A stretch of DNA of 63,124 bases from an uncultured Bacteroidales bacterium (GTDB lineage: Bacteria; Bacteroidota; Bacteroidia; Bacteroidales; UBA932), in contig CALUST010000029.1 in assembly GCA_944323505.1 (NCBI GenBank), forward strand, positions 1-63,124, written 5' to 3'. The notes beneath the pieces are model-generated. The model was not told where the DNA came from. It saw nothing but the letters and a program-made list of their open reading frames with translations, and ran no database searches. Position numbers and translations under genes: made by a program. Below, one piece after another: positions 16,826-25,885 of this stretch; positions within the stretch are counted from its first letter, which is position 1, and each line of letters begins with the position of its first letter.

Positions 16826-17995
16826 ATGATTTTCTTGAAAAATGTCAAGGCCTCGATGCTGAGAGAATTGCGCCTTATGCGACAACGTCCTGTCTACCTG
16901 CTGGCATCGGTAGGGGTAATGACATTCTGCTGCATATTCTTCCTTACATTCCTCAGGGACGGGATGCCCGACAATCTGCCCATAGGCATCGTTGACAATG
17001 ACAACTCTTCCCTGTCGAGGAATATCATACGTCAGATTGATGCCACGCAACTCGGAAAGACCGTGGTTTTCGACTCATACGCATCTGCAAGAAAAGCCCT
17101 CCAGACCGGCAGGATAAATGCATTCTGCGTGATTCCGGAAGACATGTACAATGATGTGCTGTCACAACGGCAACCTGTACTCACATTTTATGTCAATTCC
17201 CTGTATTTCGTAGGAGGGGCGCTTGCGTACAAGGACCTGCTGACAATGGCCAATCTTTCCTCGGGAGCCGTCCAGAGAGAGTTCCTGAGGGCAAAAGGCA
17301 TGAATGACAATGCAATTATGGGACAGATCCAGCCTATAGTGATTGATGCTCACCAGATAGGGAACACGACCACCGACTATGGGGTATATCTGACCAATGT
17401 GCTCATGCCGGGAATCCTGGAAATGATTGTCATCCTTGTTACCGTGTATGCCCTCGGCTCGGAATTGAAATACGGGACATCACGGCATCTTCTGGAAAAA
17501 TCCGGAGGCTCGATGACTGCCGCCATGCTCGGGAAACTGATTCCGTACACCGTGCTTTTCACGATACTCGGCATCATCTGCGATCTGATACTGTATGACC
17601 TGGCCGGCTTTCCGCTTGCAGGCTCCATCTGGAACATGTTCCTCGGGACATTTGTGATGGTACTGGCCTGTGAGTCCGTGGCGTTCTTCATTATAGGGGC
17701 GCTACCGATACTACGGCTCGCAATAAGCATCTCCGCACTTTACAGCGTGCTGGGATTCTCTTTGGCCGGATTCACATTCCCTGTGGAGGCAATGCCTCCG
17801 TATATACAAGGTCTCGCAGCGGCTTTTCCTCTGAGACATTATTATCTGATGTATGTACAGGAGGCAGTCTTTGCAAGCGGATTCAACGGCTGGTATCCGC
17901 AGATTGTGTATCTGCTGATATTCATGTTCCTGCCGGCGCTTGTATACAAACGGCTGCGCAATGCCTATCAGAGCCTTTGTTTCCCGAGGAACTGA
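16826..17995 (+). CDS. ABC-2 type transporter permease (YhiI/YbhS-like), first copy
   Basis: A 389-residue membrane protein of the ABC2_membrane_3 type. TM1 is at about residues 25-43, a periplasmic domain of about 140 residues follows (starting DGMPDNLPIGIVDNDNSSLS), and five TM segments lie in the C-terminal half, ending with a hairpin near FPLRHYYLMYVQEAVF. The PIGIVDNDNS motif is characteristic of this permease family. Members form half of the transmembrane channel of exporters for drugs or envelope molecules. The second permease gene follows directly. No ATP-binding subunit is encoded next to it. Confidence 0.9.
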   Translation: MIFLKNVKASMLRELRLMRQRPVYLLASVGVMTFCCIFFLTFLRDGMPDNLPIGIVDNDNSSLSRNIIRQIDATQLGKTVVFDSYASARKALQTGRINAFCVIPEDMYNDVLSQRQPVLTFYVNSLYFVGGALAYKDLLTMANLSSGAVQREFLRAKGMNDNAIMGQIQPIVIDAHQIGNTTTDYGVYLTNVLMPGILEMIVILVTVYALGSELKYGTSRHLLEKSGGSMTAAMLGKLIPYTVLFTILGIICDLILYDLAGFPLAGSIWNMFLGTFVMVLACESVAFFIIGALPILRLAISISALYSVLGFSLAGFTFPVEAMPPYIQGLAAAFPLRHYYLMYVQEAVFASGFNGWYPQIVYLLIFMFLPALVYKRLRNAYQSLCFPRN

Positions 17996-18057
17996 ATCGG
18001 GGCATGATTGGTCAGATTACAGGGGATGATATAGCGATCATATCAAAAATTGTTCAG

Positions 18058-19272
18058 ATGAAAAACAGAATTTCATATCCTGTCCGGTGGTTTTCCGACT
18101 GGTACCGGACATTCTCTCGCGAATTGCTTCATATATTCAGAGACAGCGGCGTGATGGTCATATTCTTTCTTGCAGGACTGGCATATCCGATATTATACGG
18201 CCTGATCTACAGGAACGGCTCCGTTGACAATATGCCTGTCGCCGTCGTGGACAATGCCGGGAGTCCGGAAAGCAGACAATTCATAAGGGATGTCGATGCC
18301 ACAAGAGAATTAAGCGTCAGATATTCCTGTGCTGACATGTCCGAGGCGGAAAGACTTATGCAACAGAGGCTGGTCAAAGGCATAATAATGATTCCCGATG
18401 ATTTCAGTGACAGGCTGGCATCCATGCAGCAGGCTACCATTTCGACCTATGCGGACATGAGCAGTTTCCTGTATTACAAGAATCTGACGATGGGAACGAA
18501 TATGGTGATGCTGAATGCAATCCATAAGATACAGGCAGAGAGATTCTCCGCAGCCGGATACAATGAAGGACAGGTGTCAGCAATGGTGCAGCCGCTCCGA
18601 TATGAGGAGAATATCCCGTACAACCGGACTTTTTCCTACAGTATCTTCTTCCTGTCGGCGGTCTTGCTTATTGTCATCCAGCAGACAATGTTTTATGGCG
18701 TCTCCATGCTCTCCGGCACGATGAGGGAGGAAAACAGGAGTTTCGCAATCCTGCCGGACCACCTTAACGGGCATGGGGTCTCCCGTACCGTACTCGGCAG
18801 AGGTGCGGCCTATTGGCTGCTCTATATAGCCATCGGAGTGTACATCACTTCCATTGTCCCGCGCATTTTCGGGCTGCCTCAGAACTGTCCGTACTGGCAG
18901 ATTTTTGTCCTGCTTCTCTTCTATGTCTCTGCATGCGTGGTATTCAGCCTCACATTCAGCTCCATCATCCGGCACAGGGAGACTGTATTCGTGATTTTCC
19001 TGTTCATGTCCCCGATATGCCTGTTCCTGACAGGATTCTCTTGGCCGACAAGCAGTTTCCCTGCTTTCTGGAAAGTCTTCTCGTACATTTTCCCTTCAAC
19101 GTTCGCAGTGCAGGCATTCATCAACATGAATACAGCCGGAGCAGACCTGTCTCTTGCCTCCCCGCAACTGACAGCCCTGACCGTGCAGATAATCGTCTAC
19201 TACATCCTCTCCTGCACGGCCGTCCTCATCGAGAACCGGATTTCCGAAAAATCAACATGGATTTTCCGTTGA
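18058..19272 (+). CDS. ABC-2 type transporter permease, second copy
   Basis: A 404-residue membrane protein homologous to the preceding permease: TM1 (VMVIFFLAGLAYPILYGLIY), the motif MPVAVVDNAGSPESRQ, a periplasmic domain, then five TM helices with FLTGFSWPTSSFPAFWKVFSYIFPS. I prefer the ATG at 18058 (MKNRISYPVRW). An ATG at 18004 and a TTG at 17977 are in frame, and the latter overlaps the first permease gene by 19 bases. The two permeases probably form a heterodimer. This is the last gene of the operon; a hairpin terminator of the opposite-strand tRNA gene lies about 90 bases on. Confidence 0.87.
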   Translation: MKNRISYPVRWFSDWYRTFSRELLHIFRDSGVMVIFFLAGLAYPILYGLIYRNGSVDNMPVAVVDNAGSPESRQFIRDVDATRELSVRYSCADMSEAERLMQQRLVKGIIMIPDDFSDRLASMQQATISTYADMSSFLYYKNLTMGTNMVMLNAIHKIQAERFSAAGYNEGQVSAMVQPLRYEENIPYNRTFSYSIFFLSAVLLIVIQQTMFYGVSMLSGTMREENRSFAILPDHLNGHGVSRTVLGRGAAYWLLYIAIGVYITSIVPRIFGLPQNCPYWQIFVLLLFYVSACVVFSLTFSSIIRHRETVFVIFLFMSPICLFLTGFSWPTSSFPAFWKVFSYIFPSTFAVQAFINMNTAGADLSLASPQLTALTVQIIVYYILSCTAVLIENRISEKSTWIFR

Positions 19273-19359
19273 TGCGGATTTTCCGTTGATGCCAAAGTCA
19301 GGAGCAGACCGGAACGGCATCACAGTCACGCCAGAGCAGCATAATAGACTGATATATAC

Positions 19360-19386
19360 GAAAATAGCCCCACCGAAGTGAGGCTA
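19360..19386 (-). terminator. Rho-independent terminator of the tRNA-Gly gene
   Basis: On the minus strand the transcript folds UAGCCUCAC-UUCG-GUGGGGCUA, a 9-bp stem with one G-U pair and a UUCG tetraloop, followed by UUUU. It begins five bases after the tRNA 3' CCA. Confidence 0.8.
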
Positions 19387-19390
19387 AGAC

Positions 19391-19466
19391 TGGAGCGGAA
19401 AACGAGACTCGAACTCGCGACCCCAACCTTGGCAAGGTTGTGCTCTACCAACTGAGCTATTTCCGC
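19391..19466 (-). tRNA. tRNA-Gly (GCC)
   Basis: The minus-strand sequence folds as a cloverleaf: acceptor stem GCGGAAA/TTTCCGC, D-arm GCTCAGTTGGTAGAGC, anticodon stem CAACC/GGTTG with loop TTGCCAA (anticodon GCC), and T-arm with GTTCGAGTC. The discriminator is T and the 3' CCA is encoded (19391-19393). Confidence 0.95.
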
Positions 19467-19586
19467 AAAACTTCCATTCTCACGAATGGATTGCAAAGAT
19501 AGGCATATTTTCCTTATCTCCAAAAATATTTTGCATTTTCTGCTTTGTCAAGCAAATATCCATGACGTCACACGGCGACAACAGCC

Positions 19587-19916
19587 CTACTGCATAGGGA
19601 CAACGGCAAGGAATTCCAGATCGGCATCAGAATCGTTGATAAGGCTGTGCGTATGACCTTTCGGACAATAATGACAGATACCTGCCTGCACAACAGACTT
19701 CTCGCCGTCAAAAATGACCGTCCCCTTACCGGCAGTGATGAAAATGATCTCACTACTGTCTTCGTGCGTATGCATTCCTATTGACGCACCCGGGATGAGC
19801 AAGCCTTTCATGATGCGGTTTGTCCCGTCAAAGAACATCTTCGCGCGATATTCCTTCTCCCCACCCTTGAAGGACGGGATGACGGACAGCCCTATCTTGT
19901 CAAAATCTATATTCAT
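19587..19916 (-). CDS. Small cupin-domain protein
   Basis: A 109-residue single-domain cupin. Motif 1 is GMHTHEDSSEIIFITAGKG, with two His and a Glu as metal ligands. Motif 2 is GICHYCPKGHTHSLIN, with the third His. Such proteins bind a divalent metal and may act as isomerases, dioxygenases or sensors; nothing here fixes the substrate. It is 37 bases downstream of pheS on the same strand and may share its transcript. No signal peptide, so probably cytoplasmic. Confidence 0.85.
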   Translation of the reverse strand: MNIDFDKIGLSVIPSFKGGEKEYRAKMFFDGTNRIMKGLLIPGASIGMHTHEDSSEIIFITAGKGTVIFDGEKSVVQAGICHYCPKGHTHSLINDSDADLEFLAVVPMQ

Positions 19917-19953
19917 CGCCTGTCATATCCTGAAGACTGCGGAATCTGCCGCA

Positions 19954-20979
19954 TCAGATGGCTGACTCAAATTCCTTGAGGAACCGCATATCATTCTCGA
20001 AATAGTTGCGGAGATCCTTGACCTGCCATTTGAGCATTGCAATACGCTCCACGCCCATTCCGAATGCAAATCCGCTATACTTGCTGCTGTCAATGCCCGA
20101 TGCCTCAAGCACATTTGGGTCTACCATCCCGCAGCCGAGAATCTCAAGCCAGCCGGTACCTTTGCAGATATTGCACCCCTTCCCGTGACAGATGTTGCAA
20201 CTCACATCGACCTCTGCCGACGGCTCTGTGAACGGGAAATATGACGGACGCATCCTTATCTTGGCGTCAGGGCCGAACATTTCGCGGGCAAAGAGCAGAA
20301 TAGCCTGCTTCAAATCGGCGAACGTCACATTCTCGTCAATATAAAGCCCCTCCACCTGATGGAAAATGCAGTGCGCCCGGGCAGAGATGGCCTCGTTTCT
20401 GAAGACACGTCCGGGACATACTATACGAATCGGCAGAGGAAGAGTCTCCATGGCACGGACCTGCACTGAAGACGTATGGGTCCTCAACAGGATGGGATCA
20501 TGCCCGGAAGTGATGAAGAATGTGTCCTGCATATCCCTTGCAGGATGCTCAGGAGGGAAGTTCAGAGCTTCAAAAACATGCCAGTCATCCTCTATTTCAG
20601 GTCCTTCCGCCACATTGTATCCGAACTTGCGGAAAATGCTGATTATCTCCTCTCTGACAATCGAGACAGGATGGCGGGAGCCGAGTTGGAACGGCTCTCC
20701 CGGCTTTGTGAGGTCAAATCCTGCGGCAGCCGGCTCGGCATTCTCTTCAGAAGCATTCTTGAGAGACTCTATCTTGGCCATCGCTGCATTCTTCAACTGG
20801 TTGAGTTTCTGTCCGTATTCTTTCTTAAGTTCGGGAGCGACGGTCCTGAACTCTTCGAAAAGCCTTGTCACCTCTCCTTTCTTCCCGAGAAGCCGGACTC
20901 TTGCCTCTTCTATCTCCTTGTCTGTCTTGCAGGCGAGAGCGCTGATATCCGCAAGCAAGGCTTCTATTTTCTCTTTCAT
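19954..20979 (-). CDS. pheS: Phenylalanine-tRNA ligase alpha subunit
   Basis: A 341-residue class II synthetase subunit. An N-terminal coiled coil (residues 1-75, MKEKIEALLADISALACKTD onward) contacts tRNA. The catalytic core begins at GSRHPVSIVREEIISIFRKFGY and contains motif 2 (IVCPGRVFRNEAISARAHCIFHQ) and motif 3 (GFAFGMGVERIAMLKW). With PheT it charges tRNA-Phe. pheT is not adjacent; the cupin gene follows instead. The start is supported by a strong Shine-Dalgarno (GGAGGT, seven bases before the ATG) and an upstream -7 box at 21038-21045. Confidence 0.97.
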   Translation of the reverse strand: MKEKIEALLADISALACKTDKEIEEARVRLLGKKGEVTRLFEEFRTVAPELKKEYGQKLNQLKNAAMAKIESLKNASEENAEPAAAGFDLTKPGEPFQLGSRHPVSIVREEIISIFRKFGYNVAEGPEIEDDWHVFEALNFPPEHPARDMQDTFFITSGHDPILLRTHTSSVQVRAMETLPLPIRIVCPGRVFRNEAISARAHCIFHQVEGLYIDENVTFADLKQAILLFAREMFGPDAKIRMRPSYFPFTEPSAEVDVSCNICHGKGCNICKGTGWLEILGCGMVDPNVLEASGIDSSKYSGFAFGMGVERIAMLKWQVKDLRNYFENDMRFLKEFESAI

Positions 20980-21037
20980 ATTACCTCCGTCAAATTGTTA
21001 ATCCCCATTGCCTTCCGACAATCTTCCATGCAAACTG

Positions 21038-21045
21038 CAAATTTA
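21038..21045 (-). promoter_or_regulatory. -7 box of pheS
   Basis: Minus strand TAAATTTG, a match to TAnnTTTG, with transcription expected to begin about 55 bases before the pheS ATG at 20979. A -33 TTG is not evident. Confidence 0.45.
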
Positions 21046-21082
21046 AGCATTTTTTGTTTCCGTTCGCACGGATTCTTCCATC

Positions 21083-21502
21083 TTAAAGCCTCTTCAGCCT
21101 TTCAAGCGCAGCATCTGCCTTGGCTTTCCGCTTTTCCCGAGCCTTCTGCTGCTTTGCAGCCCCGTTCTTAAGGTATGTATCCCACTGCTCCCGGGTGAAT
21201 ATCTCCTTGAATGAATTATCCGTGGCCTCCATCCACTTGTCCTGTACCGACACATACATGGAACGGTTGGAGACCTTGGCTGAACTCAGCCTCATATATT
21301 CTTCCTGCATTGCCTGATAATCGTGTTTGAGCGTGGAATCAACATAGAACAACTGACCACCGTCCAGATTGAGCAACCGCTGCAGGCGGTCGGCCTCGTT
21401 TTCGGCAATCAGAAGAATGTCCGGATCTTCAGGCTCCTGGGCAGCAGAGACTGCCGACCAAAGCACAGGCATTATCGCAGCAACAATAAGAAATCTTCTC
21501 AT
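21083..21502 (-). CDS. Small secreted helical protein, Spy-like
   Basis: A 139-residue protein with signal peptide MRRFLIVAAIMPVLWSAVSA. The mature part is almost all helix: ENEADRLQRLLNLDGGQLFYV, then HDYQAMQEEYMRLSS, then a Lys/Arg/Ala-rich tail (AAKQQKAREKRKAKADAALE). The pattern recalls periplasmic Spy/CpxP-like LTxxQ proteins and small secreted proteins I associate with Alistipes relatives, but the motif match is loose. It lies 18 bases downstream of the C69 peptidase gene and is probably in its operon. The function is unknown; periplasmic chaperone-like binding is only a guess. Confidence 0.7.
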   Translation of the reverse strand: MRRFLIVAAIMPVLWSAVSAAQEPEDPDILLIAENEADRLQRLLNLDGGQLFYVDSTLKHDYQAMQEEYMRLSSAKVSNRSMYVSVQDKWMEATDNSFKEIFTREQWDTYLKNGAAKQQKAREKRKAKADAALERLKRL

Positions 21503-21520
21503 ATCATTTCCTCCGATATT

Positions 21521-23302
21521 CTATTCAACAACTTCTATGACAGAGCCGTGCTCTCTTGCGACAGACTCTTTCCACTTGTCGGTGTAGCCAGGATTGGTGA
21601 TGTCCCCCGGCACGCCGTCATCATAGCCGTTGGTGATGAATGAACCGTCCGGATTCTGCCCCTTGACATTGCCGTCCATGAATTTGAGCAGCAGGAGGAC
21701 CTCCAGATCCGTCCAATCCTTGAACATCTGCTGCGCCGTATTCACCGAATAGCCGGTAAGTATCTTCCTTGTCCCCGCAAACCTGTCGGCAGACTGTCCT
21801 TCATCAGCCTTCTTCTGTCTCTTCGGCGCGGCGTCCTCCACCTCATACATAGCCATAGCCTGCCTGTCAATCTCCGGGATTGCCGCCATCTGGGCATTCT
21901 CAAACGCGTCTATCCTCTCTCTCACGAACGGCGCCATCACGTCATACATCTTATAGCAGGCATTGGCCACCCTGTTGCACATCCAGAATGCGGATGTCGG
22001 AGAATATTCAAGCATACTTCCGTTCCCTTCTGCAAAGCAGCCCGGCACCTCGGTTACGCTGGTATATATCGGGGTAAGATATGACGTGGCGGCATCATCT
22101 GTCCCGAACCAGATGATTCCTCCGATAATGTCAGGCAGATACCCCCGGGCCTGTCCGACAAACCAGAATCCTGTCTGTTGCGTGGCAATGGCGCGTTCGT
22201 TCGTATATGTCTTGCCGTCATACTCAAAATCCATCGGACGCCATCTGTACGGAAGCGCGTTCCCTCCGGCTCCGATGTCCCGGGTCATATCCATAGGCGT
22301 GCCCTCGAAATGGTCACGCATGACATCAGCCACATCCTTGACGGAGATTTTCTTAGCCGGCTTGACGAACAGAGGGAATCTCCTGGTCTTGTCATATCCC
22401 ATCGCATAATCTATATATTCATACGCATCATGCCCAATGAGATTACCTGCGGCATCCTCGTATGCGAAACGGCCGTCACAAAGGATGTTGAAGGCAGACC
22501 ACGCCCTGGCCTCACAGCCCCTCATACCCCCGAAAGTCAAAGGATTGTAGGCGTCACAGAAACTGAACTCCTCATCAGGACCGTCATAATATCCCATCTC
22601 ACGTGCAAAGGAGATGACATCAGGAGCATAAAGGCAGTTCTCCGGATCATCAAGAGGAAAAGTGCTGATGCGGGACTGGTTGGCATGGGCGCAGATATAC
22701 CCGTCAGGGACTCTTCTTGCCACCCATACTATACCTTTGTTGACATTCTTCCCGTCTTCCATCTTGAGTCCTTTACCAATGAGATCCATCACCCAGACCT
22801 CATTCTTGTCGGCAATCGAGAACGACTCTCCGCTCGAATAATACCCGTATGTGTTTGCCAGATCGGTTATCACTTCTATTGCCTCCCTGGCTGTCGTAGC
22901 CCTCTGCAGTGCCACATAGATGAGCGACCCGTAGTCCATGACGCCCGTACTGTCAAAAAGTTCAGGACGTCCGCCGTATGTCGTCTCCGCTATGATGACC
23001 TGATGCTCATTCATATTCCCGACCGTCTGCCAGGTGTGCCTCACCTGCGGGATCTCTCCCAGATACTTCCCGGTATCCCATTCATATATCTTCAGCATCT
23101 CTCCTTTCGCCCAGTCTGCGGCAGGGCGGAAATAAAGTTCTCCGTATAACTGATGGGAATCGGCGGCATAAGATACCATGCAGGAACCGTCCGCGCTCGC
23201 ACCTTTTGTCACAAGGACATTCGTGCAGGCATCTGCATCAGACATGTTGAAAGCCATCGACACGACGGCAACAGATGCCGGAATAATTGATTTGAGATTC
23301 AT
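21521..23302 (-). CDS. Secreted C69-family dipeptidase (PepD-like, Ntn hydrolase)
   Basis: A 593-residue exported peptidase. The signal peptide ends in ADA just before Cys26, so cleavage exposes Cys26 (CTNVLVTKGASADGS) as the N-terminal nucleophile of the Ntn-hydrolase fold. Further family landmarks are QVIIAETTYGG, GVMDYGSLIYVALQRATTAREA and GESFSIADKNEVWVMDL. C69 enzymes release dipeptides or dipeptides' amino acids from small peptides, here probably in the periplasm. The C-terminal 100 residues include a charged Lys-rich linker and a final domain of unclear role. It is preceded by its own -7 box and followed by the Spy-like gene. Confidence 0.92.
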   Translation of the reverse strand: MNLKSIIPASVAVVSMAFNMSDADACTNVLVTKGASADGSCMVSYAADSHQLYGELYFRPAADWAKGEMLKIYEWDTGKYLGEIPQVRHTWQTVGNMNEHQVIIAETTYGGRPELFDSTGVMDYGSLIYVALQRATTAREAIEVITDLANTYGYYSSGESFSIADKNEVWVMDLIGKGLKMEDGKNVNKGIVWVARRVPDGYICAHANQSRISTFPLDDPENCLYAPDVISFAREMGYYDGPDEEFSFCDAYNPLTFGGMRGCEARAWSAFNILCDGRFAYEDAAGNLIGHDAYEYIDYAMGYDKTRRFPLFVKPAKKISVKDVADVMRDHFEGTPMDMTRDIGAGGNALPYRWRPMDFEYDGKTYTNERAIATQQTGFWFVGQARGYLPDIIGGIIWFGTDDAATSYLTPIYTSVTEVPGCFAEGNGSMLEYSPTSAFWMCNRVANACYKMYDVMAPFVRERIDAFENAQMAAIPEIDRQAMAMYEVEDAAPKRQKKADEGQSADRFAGTRKILTGYSVNTAQQMFKDWTDLEVLLLLKFMDGNVKGQNPDGSFITNGYDDGVPGDITNPGYTDKWKESVAREHGSVIEVVE

Positions 23303-23350
23303 TCTTGAATAATTATTGTCCTACTTAAATAAATTTCAGCGTATCAGGTG

Positions 23351-23358
23351 CAAATCTA
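23351..23358 (-). promoter_or_regulatory. -7 box of the C69 peptidase gene
   Basis: Minus strand TAGATTTG matches TAnnTTTG, about 48 bases before the ATG at 23302. No clear -33 element. Confidence 0.45.
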
Positions 23359-23454
23359 TGAAAAATTTTAATTCATATCCGCATTATTACACCCTGAAAG
23401 ATTGCAGGACGTGAAATTTGACCGGCATAAACTGTGAGCGGTAGTTTTAAATTA

Positions 23455-23502
23455 AATGAAAAAAGAAAGACTCCCGCCTATATACCATAAGGCAGGAGTC
23501 TT
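23455..23502 (-). terminator. Rho-independent terminator of clpB
   Basis: Minus-strand stem AAGACTCCTGCC(U)/AGGCGGGAGTCTT, with one mismatch and a 10-base loop, followed by TTCTTTTTTC. It begins 24 bases after the clpB stop. Confidence 0.8.
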
Positions 23503-23525
23503 CAATTGTCCTTATCCGGGACGGA

Positions 23526-25712
23526 TCACTTCTTGTCACTGACGGTGATCTGACCGTCCTTGACATCTATTTCAATGACAGAGTCCTTGTGCACCCGACC
23601 GTCAAGAACTGCCTTTGCAAGCAGATTGACAAGCTCCCGCTGCATCAGCCTCTTGATAGGACGAGCACCGTACGCCGGTTCATAGCCCTTTGTACTCATA
23701 TAGTCCACAAAACCTTCGGTAAACGTTATGGATACCCCGTTTTGCGACAGTTTCTTCTTCAGGTCGTTCATCTGGAGATGAAGGATGTCCCTGATATCCT
23801 TCTGCGACAGAGGCTCGAACATGATAATCTCATCTATCCTGTTGAGGAATTCCGGACGCACCGTCTTCTTCAGGATGTCTATCACATCCTTCTTGCACTC
23901 CAGAAGCATCTCATCCCTCTTCTCCCTGGCAGCCTTTTCAGCAGAAGGGTCCGCACCCTTCAGTCCTACTGCCGGAAGCCTGTCCATATAGGACTGGATG
24001 ACTTCTGCCCCCACATTGGATGTCATGATAAGAATGGTGTTCTTGAAATCTACAGTACGCCCCTTGTTGTCAGTCAGACGCCCGTCATCAAGCACCTGGA
24101 GCAGGATGTTGAACACATCAGGATGAGCCTTCTCTATCTCATCGAGAAGAATGACGGAATACGGTTTCCTCCTGACGGCCTCCGTCAACTGTCCTCCCTC
24201 GTCGTAGCCGACATATCCCGGAGGCGCACCGACAAGACGGCTCACTGAATGACGCTCCTGATACTCGCTCATATCGATACGGGTGATCATGTTCTCATCA
24301 TTGAAAAGGAACTCGGCCAGAGCCTTTGCAAGTTCTGTCTTTCCGACACCGGTAGTACCCATGAACAGGAAAGACCCGATAGGGCGTTTCTCGTTCTGCA
24401 GGCCTGCACGGCTTCTCCGCACCGCATCTGCCACCGCAGCAATGGCCTGGTCCTGACCGACCACTCTCTTGTGCAGTTCGTCCTCCATCCTGAGAAGTTT
24501 CTCCCTTTCGCTCTCAAGCATCCTCTTCACAGGTATGCCTGTCCATTTCGCCACAACCTCAGCAATATCCTCAGGCGTGACAGACTCAGTGATTATCGGG
24601 TCCTTGATGGCGGCCTGTCTTGCCGTAAGTTCGTCTATCTTCTTCTTGGTCTCGGCCATCTTGCCGTATCTGATCTCAGCCACCTTGCCGTAATCCCCGG
24701 CACGTTCGGCATTCTGCGCCTCAATCTTATAGTCCTCTATCCGCTGCCGCGCCTCCTGAAGACCGGACAATATGCCTTTCTCCTCATCCCATTTCTTCAT
24801 CAGCACTTCCCGCTGCCTGTTCAAGTCCGCAAGATCCTCCTTGATCTTGTCCATCTTCATCGACACACCTTCCCTCTTGATGGCCTCCTTCTCGATTTCC
24901 AACTGACGTATCTTGCTGTTGAGGTCATCTATCGGCTCCGGTACGGAATTCATCTCCAGCCTCAGCTTTGAAGCCGCCTCGTCCACCAGGTCTATCGCCT
25001 TGTCCGGGAGGAAACGGTTTGTGATGTACCTGTGCGAAAGTTCCACAGCGGCGATCAGCGCATCGTCCTCGATACGGACCTTGTGGTGGTTCTCATATCT
25101 CTCCTTCAGTCCTCTGAGGATTGATATGGACTCCGCAGGCGACGGCTCATCCACCATCACCATCTGGAACCTTCTCTCCAACGCCTTGTCCGTCTCGAAA
25201 TATTTCTGATACTCGTCAAGGGTGGTCGAGCCGATTGTCCTCAGCTCACCCCTTGCCAGGGCAGGTTTCAATATATTGGATGCGTCCATCGCTCCCGATG
25301 TCCGCCCTGCACCGACAAGCGTATGTATCTCGTCTATGAAAAGGATGATCTCACCGTCGCTGTCAACGACTTCCTTGACCACGCCCTTAAGCCTTTCCTC
25401 GAATTCGCCCTGATACTTCGCACCAGCGATCAGCGCACCGAGGTCAAGCGAATATATCTTCTTGCTCTTCAGATTCTCAGGGACCTGACCGTCAACAATC
25501 TTCTGCGCTATCCCTTCCGAGATTGCAGTCTTTCCGACACCCGGTTCACCCACCAGGATAGGGTTGTTCTTGGTCCTCCTGCTCAGAATCTGGAGCACCC
25601 TCCTTATTTCCTCGTCCCTGCCTATCACAGGATCGAGTTTTCCCTGTGCCGCCTTCTCATTCAGATTGACGGCGAACTTGTTCAGATTTTCCAGTTTATT
25701 GTTGTTCTCCAT
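23526..25712 (-). CDS. clpB: ClpB-type AAA+ disaggregase lacking the N-terminal domain
   Basis: A 728-residue double-ATPase chaperone. Walker A motifs are GEPGVGKT (residues 55-62) and GTTGVGKT (about 452). Arg-rich sensor motifs, the M-domain coiled coil (about 270-390) and the C-terminal small domain are all present. ClpB hexamers thread aggregated proteins with help of DnaK. Usual length is about 860; the Clp_N domain (about 140 residues) is missing here and the protein opens with a short lead into NBD1 ([20 protein letters not shown]). The start is real: AAGGAGATG lies just before the ATG, and no Clp_N-like sequence is seen upstream. Confidence 0.93.
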   Translation of the reverse strand: MENNNKLENLNKFAVNLNEKAAQGKLDPVIGRDEEIRRVLQILSRRTKNNPILVGEPGVGKTAISEGIAQKIVDGQVPENLKSKKIYSLDLGALIAGAKYQGEFEERLKGVVKEVVDSDGEIILFIDEIHTLVGAGRTSGAMDASNILKPALARGELRTIGSTTLDEYQKYFETDKALERRFQMVMVDEPSPAESISILRGLKERYENHHKVRIEDDALIAAVELSHRYITNRFLPDKAIDLVDEAASKLRLEMNSVPEPIDDLNSKIRQLEIEKEAIKREGVSMKMDKIKEDLADLNRQREVLMKKWDEEKGILSGLQEARQRIEDYKIEAQNAERAGDYGKVAEIRYGKMAETKKKIDELTARQAAIKDPIITESVTPEDIAEVVAKWTGIPVKRMLESEREKLLRMEDELHKRVVGQDQAIAAVADAVRRSRAGLQNEKRPIGSFLFMGTTGVGKTELAKALAEFLFNDENMITRIDMSEYQERHSVSRLVGAPPGYVGYDEGGQLTEAVRRKPYSVILLDEIEKAHPDVFNILLQVLDDGRLTDNKGRTVDFKNTILIMTSNVGAEVIQSYMDRLPAVGLKGADPSAEKAAREKRDEMLLECKKDVIDILKKTVRPEFLNRIDEIIMFEPLSQKDIRDILHLQMNDLKKKLSQNGVSITFTEGFVDYMSTKGYEPAYGARPIKRLMQRELVNLLAKAVLDGRVHKDSVIEIDVKDGQITVSDKK

Positions 25713-25773
25713 AATACATCTCCTTTTTGATGTCCCTCGGGTAAAGGCGGTGCGGAGACTCCCTCAACGGAAG

Positions 25774-25805
25774 ATAGCCGTCTGCCCGAAAGGACAAACG
25801 GCTAT
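25774..25805 (-). other. Long RNA hairpin upstream of clpB
   Basis: On the minus strand the RNA AUAGCCGU-UUGUCC then UUUC then GGGCAG-ACGGCUAU forms a 14-bp stem with two G-U pairs and a four-base loop. The plus-strand RNA would have mismatches, so the element acts in the secG-to-clpB direction. No U-run follows, so it may be a terminator without a tract, a processing site or a clpB leader element. Confidence 0.5.
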
Positions 25806-25832
25806 AGTCAAATTATATTCCATCGGCCTCAG

Positions 25833-25849
25833 TCTGACATTTTGTCAGA
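25833..25849. promoter_or_regulatory. 7-bp inverted repeat between secG and clpB
   Basis: TCTGACA-TTT-TGTCAGA. It lies just upstream of an AT-rich minus-strand stretch (TATAATTTG at 25809-25817) that resembles a -7 box with one extra base. It could be an operator for clpB or the base of a weak terminator of secG. Confidence 0.3.
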
Positions 25850-25885
25850 AGAGAGCCATCCTGATGTCATGCAGCGATACCGGTA

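Noticed and set aside
22178-23149. Open frame of 323 codons on the plus strand opposite the C69 peptidase
   Set aside because: It is a mirror frame of a gene with complete family motifs, with no signal peptide or family resemblance.
23526-25712. ClpB as a 5'-truncated pseudogene
   Set aside because: A strong ribosome-binding site precedes the ATG, all ATPase motifs are intact, and a terminator follows.
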